Of a DNA stretch of 64,000 nucleotides, positions 45,831 to 56,700 are shown piece by piece. The position numbers and the translations under genes are program-made. How positions within the stretch are numbered: the stretch's first letter is position 1; each line of letters begins with the position of its first letter. The notes beneath the pieces were generated by a model that saw only the letters and a list, made by a program, of their open reading frames with translations, searched no databases and was not told where the DNA came from. This DNA comes from Daphnia pulex (lineage: Eukaryota > Arthropoda > Branchiopoda > Diplostraca > Daphniidae), in NCBI RefSeq assembly GCF_021134715.1, contig NC_060022.1:4469001-4533000 (forward strand), written 5' to 3'.

Positions 45831-48800
45831 GTCTGAATATTTCAAAATGGGAGAAAATCAAACAAGCAAATGTAACAAATAAGTCTATTAAGAACCTATT
45901 TTGTAGTGTGAATAATACACTGCTGACCTGAGCGTACCGAGTATTCGATGCGAACGTTGTGTCACAACAGATGAATGCGGAACACTGAAATTTGACCAAA
46001 TATGTTTCAGATTTAAAACCAGAAACTTGTTATAGGGCGACGATATGTAGGACTGGACGGGATTTGCATAATAAACGAGGAGAAGAATAAAGGTCTGACT
46101 ACGATCCAAAGTCTGATTCAATCAGAGTCAAAGTTTACAAAAAGATTGTGGTTATTACGCTACGACCATAGCAACAGACTGTTATCAGCTATAGTACAAT
46201 ATAGGAATCACTGTTTTACGAGTTTCATGTTCAGTATTATCATCACAATTGTTTCTTTACTCAATTGTACAGATAGCCAAAAATCAGAAGGAAATGTCCT
46301 CGGTGCTTGAAATGGTATAGCTTGCGTCTAAACATGTTCAAGCCAGAGTTTAGTAACAAGTAAACAGGAAAAACGACACTCGAAACTCTTTTCCTTCACC
46401 GCAAATCGACGGAGATGCGCTACCCCAGAAAAGGATCCTGCAGTATCGCAAGTTGGTATAGCTCATCTCTCACGTCCGGTCGTCGGACAGCCGGCCATGA
46501 GATTCTTTGCAGTACTACCAATTAAGGGATGATAAGATGCAAGGATTTTTATTTTCAAGAGATCAGACTTCATTTCTTCGTTTACCTTGTATACAGTTCT
46601 TACTACATTTAATGCTCTTTGGATCCTACTCTGATTTCGTAACGGGGAATAACGTCAACTTACATTGTCAAAGGTTGGAACAGCTCAAAAGTGACAAGTC
46701 ACAACGACGAAAGTCAATATTCTCAAAATGCCAATGCTCTTCCAGATAATAAATACATACCGATTTATGAAGTCCGTCCTGTTAAACTTCAGGTCAACCA
46801 GCTAAAAAAAACTCGTGACCATGTTACGTTGGGCAATCAAACCAGAAATAAACTCACCAATCTTTCACTTATTCCTTACTTGGTCGCACTGTCACGCAGA
46901 TCAAAACACTGACGACCAATCACTTTTGCATTCCACTTGTGCCACAGTTGTTTTTTTCTGTCTGACGTTCACAAGTTTTTAGTTGCCTGCAGCAAAGTTA
47001 GCAGACTAAATATCTTGCCTTGGCCATCTCTCATCGGCATCATTGCCATTCAGCTCGATGCTATCGCCCATTTCTGACAAATGTTTGGAATTTCTTTCTG
47101 TGGCTGTCACGCTGTCAGACGAATATCTGCAAGTTGCACGTTGATCATTTTTGTTTTTCAGCCAAAAAAGAAGAGATTGGCATCAATTTGAATGAGACGA
47201 GACGGAAGTTTTGAATTAACTGATGATGGCAACGCTTTGAAAGTATTACACAAGGGAAAGGTGAGACGGCGCGCGGTTTCAATTGCATTTCCGGACACAC
47301 ATAGTATATAAGTACTGGCTGTTTAAAAGAGAAAATGAAAACTGAGAAAATAAGAATGATGAGACATTGGGTGTCCGATTGGGTGTCGAGAAATTTTTAC
47401 GGAGGCTGCTTCTCCATTACGTCTCTATCATTATACTGCTCTTCGAACCACGTGCTTTGTTGGCCAAAATAATCAATGGCCAATTTGGGAATTTGGGTTG
47501 CCTCTTAATTAGAAGCGATTTATTTTTATTTTCCGAGAATTGCTCTAAATTTGTTTAAACTACTGGCAGTCGCCACTCGCCATCAATTTCGTATTGCAAG
47601 TCTTGTTGATTGATTGCCGACATCAATTATTTTTGGCTGTTGAATATTGATCCTTGCGGTGACTTGTTTGTCATGTTTTGATTAAATGATGATGGATTGG
47701 GTTTGAGATAACACTAGGCTACTTCCCGTCTTTTTCTTATCGATTGCGTAGAAGGGCCTGTGTTTATTTCCTCTTGGCTTACAAGAGGGTCATGGGGGGG
47801 TATAATTAGGGCGGGTTTTCGGTCTTCTTGTCGGTTTCATACACATTTTTATTTGGATCTTTTCTGTCCAGGGTGGGCTTAATCAACTTGGGATTAAACC
47901 GCTTTTATCGTTTTTTGCGGTTTGGTTTTAGCCTTTGCGGAAGGGGTCAATTTTTTGGGGTGGGGGTCAGTCGAGACATACCAAACAGAAATGGTATTAG
48001 ATTTTAATTAAAAATTATTCCCTCAAGTTATTCCCTTGTCGTTTTGGATTTTAAGGGGGGGAGTTTGATTTTTATCATTTCTAATTTCTATCGATATCGT
48101 AAGCTTGCTGATTAGAAGAAAATTAGACAAGAGTCGTCTGCTATTTTTAGTTGAAAATTTCGAAAAAGTCAGAGACATGGTTAGACAAAAAGTCCAAGGC
48201 TTTTATTGATATAGATTTATTTGTTTTTGATAATCGCCATACCCCGTGCTGTTTACCGGGTAAATAAAGCTAAGAATGCAAATAGAATGATTGTGGGAGC
48301 TATAGAAGAGTTAAACCTGTTCCAAATTTCCTGGCTAGCATTAATCCGTGATTGCCCTGTCGATGCATGTAAGTTTATTTACACTATAGTAACCATTTTC
48401 TTTTTTTGTAGATTTGAGGCCTGAGCCAGCCATCATAACCACACAATATGCAAGTTTTTTCTTGTGCAGGTGTTTACCTGTCCTCAGCCACAATCTCAGG
48501 ACCATCGCTTGGGTAATGATTTCCTCTACTTTAATTGACCTGTGACCTACTAGATATTTTAATGCTGTACATTACCTATTACATGTAAACCTTCCATTCT
48601 CCCATTTATTGAAAATTTGGGTTTACCCAGTGTCGTGTTTTCAACTTTCCCTGACTTGTTGTTTCTGTCAATACTTTTCGTAACCTATTTTTCTTTTTTT
48701 CATTTAGATACACAGCATCCCATTGCATTGGAAAACTACCGATGTCGGTCGAGTGATCTCTTCTTGCCCTTTCTTTAAATGTCGTCGTGTACGCCCATGT

Positions 48801-49490
48801 GAATGTGGGTAGATGCCTGGCTGTATTTCCCAGGTATAAAGGTAGGACAAAATTGATCACTATTCCTTTTTGCGCCTTTTTGACAATTTTGGGTGGCATT
48901 GATTACAAATCGTTACGTAGTCAGTCATGGAGGATGTTTATTCCTGAGCTAGGTGGTTGACTGCAACTGTTTTCTGTTTTCTCTCTCCGTTTTTGTTTTT
49001 TCTCAGTTAGGGTTCACTAAAAATATCATTTGTCAAACGACTTCAGATTAGGCCTGTTTTATTTTGAACCTCACAACTTTTTCTGTGAGTAAACCATCAC
49101 ATTTGAATATATTTTGAACTTTTAACACGTCAAGCAAAGTGCAACAAGACAATTTTTTTTAGGCCAAGAGGGACCTGCCGCCACATCGGCACCTCCTCGT
49201 TTTAAAATGTTTCGAAAATCGATACCCGAATCAGGGTTGCATATTTTGGTTTAGTCTACACAGCCAACGTAAGCAAACATTTATAGCTGCAATGCAATGC
49301 CTCCGATTTCGTCTTGCAACGTGTCACTTTATTATTAAATGTCTGAGCCGGGCCGCGTAACCCGAAATCTGACAAGTTCAAATGAGCATAGATTGAGCGT
49401 TTGGACTTTGGAATGAAATTTTGTATTTGTAAAAAAAAAAACGCTGTCACGACACATTTAGACAGTCATCACGTGAGTTCCATTTCTATT
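45831..49490. other. Spacer between the two acetyltransferases
   Basis: 3.66 kb with no intact gene. The left part should include the 5' UTR and promoter of the first acetyltransferase. About 48030-49235 is the inverted homologue of 6660-8110 and includes an S1 protease relic. The remainder (46.1-48.0 kb) shows only short ORFs without motifs. Confidence 0.55.
48230..48860 (+). pseudogene. S1 serine protease relic, copy 2
   Basis: Exon 1 (to 48368) encodes RMIVGAIEELNLFQISWLAL, an IVGG-type mature start. Exon 2 (48412-48512) joins in frame and reads LRPEPAIITTQYASF; then an extra T in a six-T run (after 'gcaag', near 48456) breaks the frame. Ignoring it, the text runs SCAGVYLSSATISG and, across the next join (exon 3 from 48708), GYTASHCIG, which resembles the strand and TAAHC segment around the catalytic His. 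A stop follows soon after. The acceptors and donors are intact, so the gene died recently or the single T is a sequencing error. No catalytic Asp or Ser segment was found downstream. Confidence 0.6.
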
Positions 49491-50183
49491 CTATAGACGA
49501 CGAGCCATAAAAACTGCGACGGGGTGCTCGGCCAGCAGGTCCGTGAGGTGGGCTAAAGGCTTCTCACCTTTGAATTCGTAAGTTGCGTAATCAATAGTTC
49601 GGATCGTCTCCAGGCCGTTTTTGGCAGCGACTTTGGCCGCGTGTTGACTAACCGCACACACTTTGACAGCTCCGGCGCCATTGGCCTTAGCCAAGTCCAG
49701 CGACAGACTGACTAACGTGGTTGCCAGGCCAAGCTGACCGTACGATTTGTCGACCGCCATCATGGCCAGAGCCAGGATTTTCTTCGTGCCGAAGGTTGTG
49801 AACAGATCAATTCCCTCCTCCAGGTCGCCTAGCAACGACATAATCAGCCGTGGCTTTTCGTTTGCTGGTGGGGTGCTGAGAGCTTCGTGATGAAGGGCCC
49901 CTGGTTCTTCTAATTCGTTGAGTCTCACAGCGGCCAGTCGGCCATCCGAATCGCGTACCGTTAACGAGACTGGTGGATCTTTGACGCAGCCCGATAAATA
50001 GTTGTGCAAACCGCCGTCGTCGATCGGTCCGTTGCTGCGGTTTACCAAATAGCAGTTGGGCGACGTCGAGAAAAAGTGCTGCCTTAAGAATTGCACCATT
50101 TCGTCCAAATCGGCCGGACGGGCGAAATCAATCGTAAACACCTGACCGTTTCTTGCGACAAAATTTCTTGGAAACGGTTCCAT
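49491..50183 (-). CDS. GNAT-family N-acetyltransferase, arylalkylamine-NAT-like, copy 2 (230 aa)
   Basis: A paralogue of the gene at 45.1 kb: same strand, single coding exon and layout. The ATG at 50183 follows an acceptor (ccaattacag) by 13 bases, so a non-coding first exon is likely. Shared landmarks: an N-terminal helix DLDEMVQFLRQHFFSTSP, motif A ALAMMAVDKSYGQLGLATTL (acetyl-CoA loop Q-L-G-L-A), the helix DLAKANGAGAVKVCAVSQ and a terminal RTIDYATYEFKGEKPLAHL. The two proteins are clearly homologous but far from identical, so the duplication is old or the copies diverged in substrate. Predicted cytosolic acetylation of an aromatic or other amine; substrate unknown. Confidence 0.85.
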   Translation of the reverse strand: MEPFPRNFVARNGQVFTIDFARPADLDEMVQFLRQHFFSTSPNCYLVNRSNGPIDDGGLHNYLSGCVKDPPVSLTVRDSDGRLAAVRLNELEEPGALHHEALSTPPANEKPRLIMSLLGDLEEGIDLFTTFGTKKILALAMMAVDKSYGQLGLATTLVSLSLDLAKANGAGAVKVCAVSQHAAKVAAKNGLETIRTIDYATYEFKGEKPLAHLTDLLAEHPVAVFMARRL

Positions 50184-52161
50184 TATTTTTGGCACTGTAA
50201 TTGGTTCAAGTTTGCAAACGAGAGCTTATACGTATTCATGAATTTCGAAATGATGGGGGGGGGGCTACAGTCGGTGAATAAAGAAAAGCCCTACCTGACA
50301 ACGAGAAATCCTGGTTTGTTGCGTGAAGTAATTGGCCAGCTATATAACTGTACGCAGATTGTACGACGGTGTCTAAAAATAAGATTTCTTTCACCGAGAC
50401 TGCCTGGGGAATGAGTGACTAAATCAGTCTACGTGACGCCCTGCCAGACACTCACAAACAGCCCTAGGAATCAAGGGTGGAAAACATACCGAACAGGAAA
50501 TCTTGGCGATACAGTAGTGACCCACTTACGACATGTTTCTCCGATCGATCCCATTCGTCCGCTTGGACTTTTGTATTTGCATTTCTGGTTTGTGTGGTTC
50601 GATCTGAAGCTTTAATTGCAGATCGCTAGATGGCTCCATCATCCGTACGAGACTTGGTTTTCGTATCAATTGCGCATTTTTGAAAAAACAAAATGTTTTA
50701 TCGACACTACTACTACTCATTCGCAATTGATTTATCATTGCTATTGTTGCACAATCCAATTAAAAAGCTGCCATCAATCGATCCTGCGCATATCGCATGA
50801 CGTAACGCTCGTCCGCCCCGACCTTGGATAGATCATCGGATAAATGAAATGGATATGTTAATAGATACCTGCGAATGATGCGCCCCTTCGGAAACTAGGC
50901 CGAAAGATTTCGATGGCCCAGAGAAATGGAAACAAATTAACTTGGGTCAAACAATTTTGTCGATTCACTTGACTATAAAAGAGTAGGGAACGGTCAAAAC
51001 GCAACGCAGGGAACTGTAAGAGTGTCGTATAACCGTGCGGTTTTTGTTCGAGCCAATTATTGAATCCATACCAACGCATTAAAGAGCCGGGGTGGGGGAC
51101 TAATCGACTACGAACGAGGCCAGCAAAGAAACCGTGGATAACGATGAATTTGCCTATAGTGAGGACTACATACACAGCGCTATATGCTCCCTTCACTATC
51201 AAGTAATTTGAGCCGAGTTTCCATCCGAACGATAGGCGATTGTTCAGCAGTCTATAATCAAAAATTCCTTCCAATGCAAATCTATTATTTGCTCAATTTC
51301 GTGATTGTCCACCGTGGGATAAACGTTCCGTGTGTTCTTTGTTACGTTTTGATGAACGGTCAGCATCAACGTCGTCCGCTGTAGACTCGTTTTCCGTCGT
51401 GTGGAATGTTGAATCCGGCGCGCGCGGAAGTATCCAGTTGTTGGCGTTGGGGGTTTCGCTGGTGCCAGGTTCGACTCTGCCCATGAGAATTCTCCTATTG
51501 CCCGTACGAGTGTCGGCGATCGTCTCCCTTTTATTACCCGAGTCTTCCCTTAAAAGTTGTTTGTTGCGGACGCTTAATAGTTACCATAGGGGAAAAACGA
51601 GTCCAGCGAAAATAAGAATCGGACTCGACTTACAACCAAGCGATCGTTTAGCATTTCAAGCATCCTTTATTGAGTTTCTTTTGATTGATCATGAATTTGA
51701 CATCTTTTCTGATTGATTGGCGCGGGATCGCGGGAAGGCGGCACCAGCAAACACACAAATTACAACGAAAACAACAACAACAACAACAGCAAATTATTGC
51801 GGCATTCAACAGGAGAGACACAACAGCACTCAAACAAACAAAACAATCCGGGGTCGTTGGGAATTATTTACTATATTAGCTATATGTGGAATAATTGTTT
51901 TAATTTTGTTTTTTATAATCGTTAATTTAAAAATTTGGAGGAAAAAAATAATTGTGGTGATGGAATCATATCGCGTCCGCTGGTCAAAGCAGAGAATCAA
52001 AACAAAACTATTTGTAAAAATCGAAACAAGAATTGGAAGCTCTCAATTTCACGAACAAACAACAATCGTTTTGCGGAATAAAAGGTACTCTGAAGTGATT
52101 GGCAATTTTCCTCTTGACAACAACAACAACAACACGGGCAGCGTCTAAGGCACACGTCGGT
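50184..52161. other. Gene-free spacer upstream of acetyltransferase copy 2
   Basis: Nearly 2 kb with short ORFs only. A (CAA)n run lies near 51770-51790 and another, (ACA)n, near 52119-52133. The left part may hold the promoter and first exon of the acetyltransferase, and the right end the 3' UTR of the insulin/relaxin-like gene. No family motif is visible. Confidence 0.5.
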
Positions 52162-53676
52162 TCACAGGAATTGCAGGTTGCTGTACTGAGGCGTTCTGTA
52201 GGTGGGCAGGATGGTCAGCGCGTCCTGTTCTAAAGATTCGTTGTAAAAAATTTCGGGAGTCGAATCGGACGGAGTCTCCGTTGTCGACAGCGGCTCAGAC
52301 GGTTGAGAAATCCATTCCATGACATTAGCTGCGCTCAGATCGGAACTCTTTGGCAACTCGACTGTTCTGTAAAAGATATATAGACATTTTTGTTTTTAAA
52401 AAGAGAAATTATAAAAATGAAAATGTCTGGACGGTTTGTTATTGACGAAAAAGCTGCGCCATGACGCACTGCAATTCGACCAGGACCCCGAAAAGAATTA
52501 AATTTTTTAAAAGCAACTGGGCCCCCCCACAAGTCGCTGACTACTTTGTATCCGTACGTGACACCCCCTCTTACAGGAGCGTGAGTGGTGTATTGGCCGT
52601 TAAAGTCGTCCATTCCCTCAAAAGAGTTTGGAGCGGCTCCTTCATGATCATCAATCACGCAGAGTGTACTAGCTGAAATATTATTACTAAATGGAACTCA
52701 AATGGCGAAAAACTGGCCCACCCATCGTGCACAGAGGTTGTTGTCCTAATTGATGCGAATTATTGTGATTATAAATCATTCATTTGCTTACGTTTGATTC
52801 CTGACTTCTTGGCAGAAGCTTTCCAAATCTTTTTGGGTGCAACCGACTAGACAGCATTCGTTTGTGGTGGGAGATCGACGATTTTCCAGTTCCTTTTGCG
52901 GTTTCAAATCGTTGCCTATTGTCGAATAGAAAGTAGAACAAAGACAATCGAATAATGAATTTGCGATCAAAGAAATCAATTATGCATAATCCTATATCCT
53001 TGGACATATTTTTAGAAGAAAACTTTTGATTCATTCAAACTCGATCAAAGTTCATTTATTTTGCCTCCGGTTCACTGGAATGGCAATCTCGTTTTAAATG
53101 TCAAACAACGTCCTCTTTTCTATTCCTCAAAGTATATTACCCCCTTCATTAAATAGTCAAATTGCCATTCATCCCAAAAAAGGACAGTTTTATCAAAATC
53201 AATATTTGTGATAAAAGTCTAGACAGAAAAAATCTACAAGTGCCTTATATACGATAATGTTCATTGAATGAACAGCCTTTGATTGAAACACTTACCTTCC
53301 GTTGGTTCGGCGGGCGTGGGGAGCCAATAACTCTTGTAGACGGCACAGACAGCTTCTAAGGCCTTGCTGAATTCCGGGCCGCACCATTTAGTTTTCCCGC
53401 TGACGTTGCGCTTGTGTATGGGACTCGACTGCGTCAAGAAGGCGAGGGTCGCAAGCACCAGCAACAAAGCCATCCAACACCTGTGTGAGGTAGAGACACG
53501 ACAAAGAGAGTGGCCAGTTACTATACTTTGTCCAGCACTTTCCCCCGTACGCCAGGAGGACAAACCGGCAAACATTTTTGGCCAACCGGCTAAAAAGTTG
53601 AGGGGCGTTTTGATGGAGCCATCAAACGAAATGTAAAGACCAGCACTTACCTCCCAACTGTTGATGGAATGATCAT
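52162..53676 (-). CDS. Relaxin/insulin-like peptide precursor with long C-terminal extension, 179 aa, four exons
   Basis: A secreted peptide-hormone precursor. Exons: 53651-53676, 53296-53480, 52792-52915, 52162-52366, in frame (540 nt with stop). A signal peptide covers about residues 1-27 (MALLLVLATLAFL core). The B chain is KWCGPEFSKALEAVC (Cys42, Cys54; 11 residues between, as in insulin). A connecting segment ends in the dibasic site NRR (82-84), followed by the A chain ECCLVGCTQKDLESFC (Cys91, 92, 96, 105; the canonical CCx3Cx8C). The A chain looks relaxin-like, but the RxxxRxxI receptor motif of vertebrate relaxins is absent from the B chain. About 74 residues follow the last Cys, acidic and Ser/Thr-rich, recalling IGF-like precursors. 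It may act through a receptor tyrosine kinase or an LGR; undecided. A second peptide gene lies 7 kb upstream. Confidence 0.85.
52575..52672 (-). other. Possible alternative exon of the insulin/relaxin-like gene
   Basis: A 98-nt segment in the third intron is bounded by a good acceptor (aatatttcag) and a consensus donor (gtaaga). If included, the reading frame meets TAG at once, ending the protein at residue 112, right after the A chain. That would give a peptide without the C-terminal extension, or an mRNA for decay. It may equally be a chance pair of sites. Confidence 0.3.
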
Positions 53677-53780
53677 TTCAGTTCCGCTCGTTTCCTTCCC
53701 TTTTTTGTTTCAAACCCAAAAAATATAGGGGGTTCGTGTTACCCTACAGATGCAGCAGCGAACACAGCAGCACGTATTCA
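53677..53780 (-). promoter_or_regulatory. TATA-like promoter of the insulin/relaxin-like gene
   Basis: On the minus strand 'ccctatattttttggg' (about 53715-53729) contains TATATTTT about 45 bp before the ATG. This implies a very short 5' leader if used. No initiator was confirmed. Confidence 0.35.
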
Positions 53781-56700
53781 AGCGATAACCCGAAAAAATA
53801 ACAACTGAGCGGCGAATGAGAAAGAAGGCTAAAGGCTTTAGCTTTTTCGGTCCCGCTCTTTGATTTTGTTTTGATTTCGCGTTCAACAATTTCGTTTTTG
53901 GCGAAAAGATTCAAATCAAGTGAGGAGGGCGTTCGTGCGCGATGAGATGCGAGTGGGCCAAGCAACTGAGACTCCATCGGCGAGCGCTTCCTCTTCTTAT
54001 TTAATATGTAGATCGACTGTCATTGGGTCGCTTTGGTGTTGGCGGCAGCACCGCTGCGCTCTCTGTCCAGCAGCAGCCCCGTGGCACCATCAGCACTTGC
54101 TATTCAGTTGGTATAGGATATAGAAAGCAGGGCCAGCAGCTGGAAGAGTGTAATTTTAGCAATTTTAGATCAGATAATCAAATAAACAAAACATCGTTCA
54201 ATAGTAGCCAATCAGGTGGCCCTTCCGGGTATATTAGAACGGGGTGTGTGAGAGAAATAAAACGTGTTTGTTTTTATTTTTCTAAAGCAATTATATCGAA
54301 ATGGAAAGGCGATAACAGTTCACTGAGAACGGATGGCCTTATTGGGAATTCAAATCAAAATATAAATACTACTCCAAGTCCCTTTTCAAAAGTAGTAGCT
54401 AGAGCTATTAGATGTATACACTACTACTGGCTACAGATGAGTGAATGAAAGGCACGCCCTTGTTTCTAGGAAACTGAAAGAATCCCGTTTTGTTTAATGA
54501 TATTCCCCCATCTGGTTTGGCCCGTGCGGACGACAAGCGGACGCGGGCGGGTTGTGGTTGGGCTTTGGTCACGGATGATGTTGAAATTTCGATCAATATT
54601 CGTACACGCGCGCTATCGTATCGTATCTTATCGAACGTTGAATTTTCCTTTTTTTTTAATTTTTTACTTAAATGTTCCATTAAAGAAATTTCGTGTGTAG
54701 ATGATGCGCGGCATGATGCACCAGTCATGTGTTTCCCAATTTGTTTTGCCTTTTTGGTCGATGGAAAAGTTGAAACGATTTCAGTTTAAACCGCGCGAAA
54801 TTCTCTCATTCGCTGGCCGGTGTCGAAATCCGGTTGACGAACGGCGGATCTGATTTCGCGACAAAGTCTCTTGGCCGGCGAGGCGGTCCAACAAAAGAAT
54901 TAGAACCGCAATGACACGCCACGGAAGGCCGCCAGAGTAGTCTTGTGACGAAATCCCCCCCAATGCAGCGCGCGCGAACACCTTTGAGTGCCGACGAGCA
55001 AAACCGTACGGAACGAATGAAAAGCGACAACCCATTTCACGGTACCGACGACTATAAGACAGGGCCAAAGAGAATAAGAAAAAAAGAGACGAAGAGACAC
55101 CGGTCGGCCACTGATTGATAGTCGCCGATTGACCATAATGGCTTTCTCGAGTCTGGCTGCAAAAATAAGCGATTTTTGCTGTTGTCTAGCGGGCGGCTAA
55201 AACACTTTGAGCTCGTCGTCTCTTTCGCCACCGTGCAACTATCAATTAGCATAGAGCCACCACCACCACCACCGAAAAACAAAAGAAAAGATTCGAAAAA
55301 TAAAAATAAAAGATCCCGGCGATTTTTGGGGTTTTTTATTTTATTTTACGTTCACCGACATACGGTGAACGCGGCAAGGTTGGCAGAAATGTGTGACGTC
55401 ATTTGAGCAACAAAAAGATTTTAAAAAAACTTTCTCTGAATGGAATAGCGCGAATCGTTATCCACGAAAAAGAAGGCGAAATTCAACAAATGACGCGAGA
55501 TGTCCAAAAAATATGAGTTTACTATTTTTATTTGACACTATCGAACGCATTTGATACGTGGCATGAACGGGAATATATAGCCAGTAAATTGCTATGACTG
55601 TTCATCGTTGAACCGGCCACTTATTGGCCGTCCGAAACAAGGTTACACATATATCCCAGCATTTATTCCCCTACCGAGTTATTTGATTTGAGTTTAATTT
55701 TTCTTTCTGGGTTATCGTATTAATGACGCCAAGTGATAAACAGCGGCTTTTTAACGACTTGACCTCCCACACGAATCCGGCTGATATTCCAATCGAGTCG
55801 ACAGTCCCAAAATAGATCCCGCCAACATTTTGATTCGTCTGCTGGTCTTGCAATTTCCGAGGAAATTCGAAATTTGCATCCATCAGAGTAACGCGATGGG
55901 CTTCTTCGGACTTCGAGCGCATCTATATATACTGTGCATTAAGCATCAGTGTTGTGATCAATTCGGCACATGTAATGACTCTCGCAGAAATCGAATTTCA
56001 GCAATTCTATTTATACGAAAGCTTATTCCTTGTATGTCATCTGGTTACCGAAAATAATGAGTAAATCTTATGTCCAATGTCGAATCCTTAATGACCTGTA
56101 TGCACGTGTGGTTTGAATTACAGCTGGTGACCGCCAAAAAAGTACACGCATGTGTACACGTCAATATTCAACAGAAACACAGAAATAGGATGACAAAAGA
56201 TTGTTTTTGTTTTTTGAAATTATGATTATTTAGAGCAACAACAAGGTTATTCATGCTAAGCTGGGTTTACTCTCATTAGGCAGCATCAGTTTGCTGGCTA
56301 AGAAGAATTTTTAAAAAGCGTGTATGCTGCGTTGGCTGAAAATTCTACTCGATCGATTGAGCAAATGGCAACAGTGGCGCTTGAATAATTATTCAAACGA
56401 GTGGTAAATTTCGCGGTTGTTGAATTATTTTCAATTTCCTTTTTTTTTTTTTTTGAAAAAAGTTTTCCAATCCCGCTCGACTATTCGGTCGGTTGCGTGG
56501 GCAGCAGATGGCGCGGGATTCGAATAAAACTGAAAAATTGATGGGCGCCAAACTTTGGATCTCGAATGTCCTTTTTGTTTTCTGATGATAAATTTTGAGT
56601 AACCCAAGTCTCTCCGATATAGACTGACGCTGTGAAATATTCAACATTTCATCAAATTAATAAAACACGAATGAGCTCAACAGATGCCCGGGCCGCATTT

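Noticed and set aside
46430-46520. Segment that at first looked like a tRNA gene
   Set aside because: No B-box consensus and no cloverleaf pairing could be found by eye.
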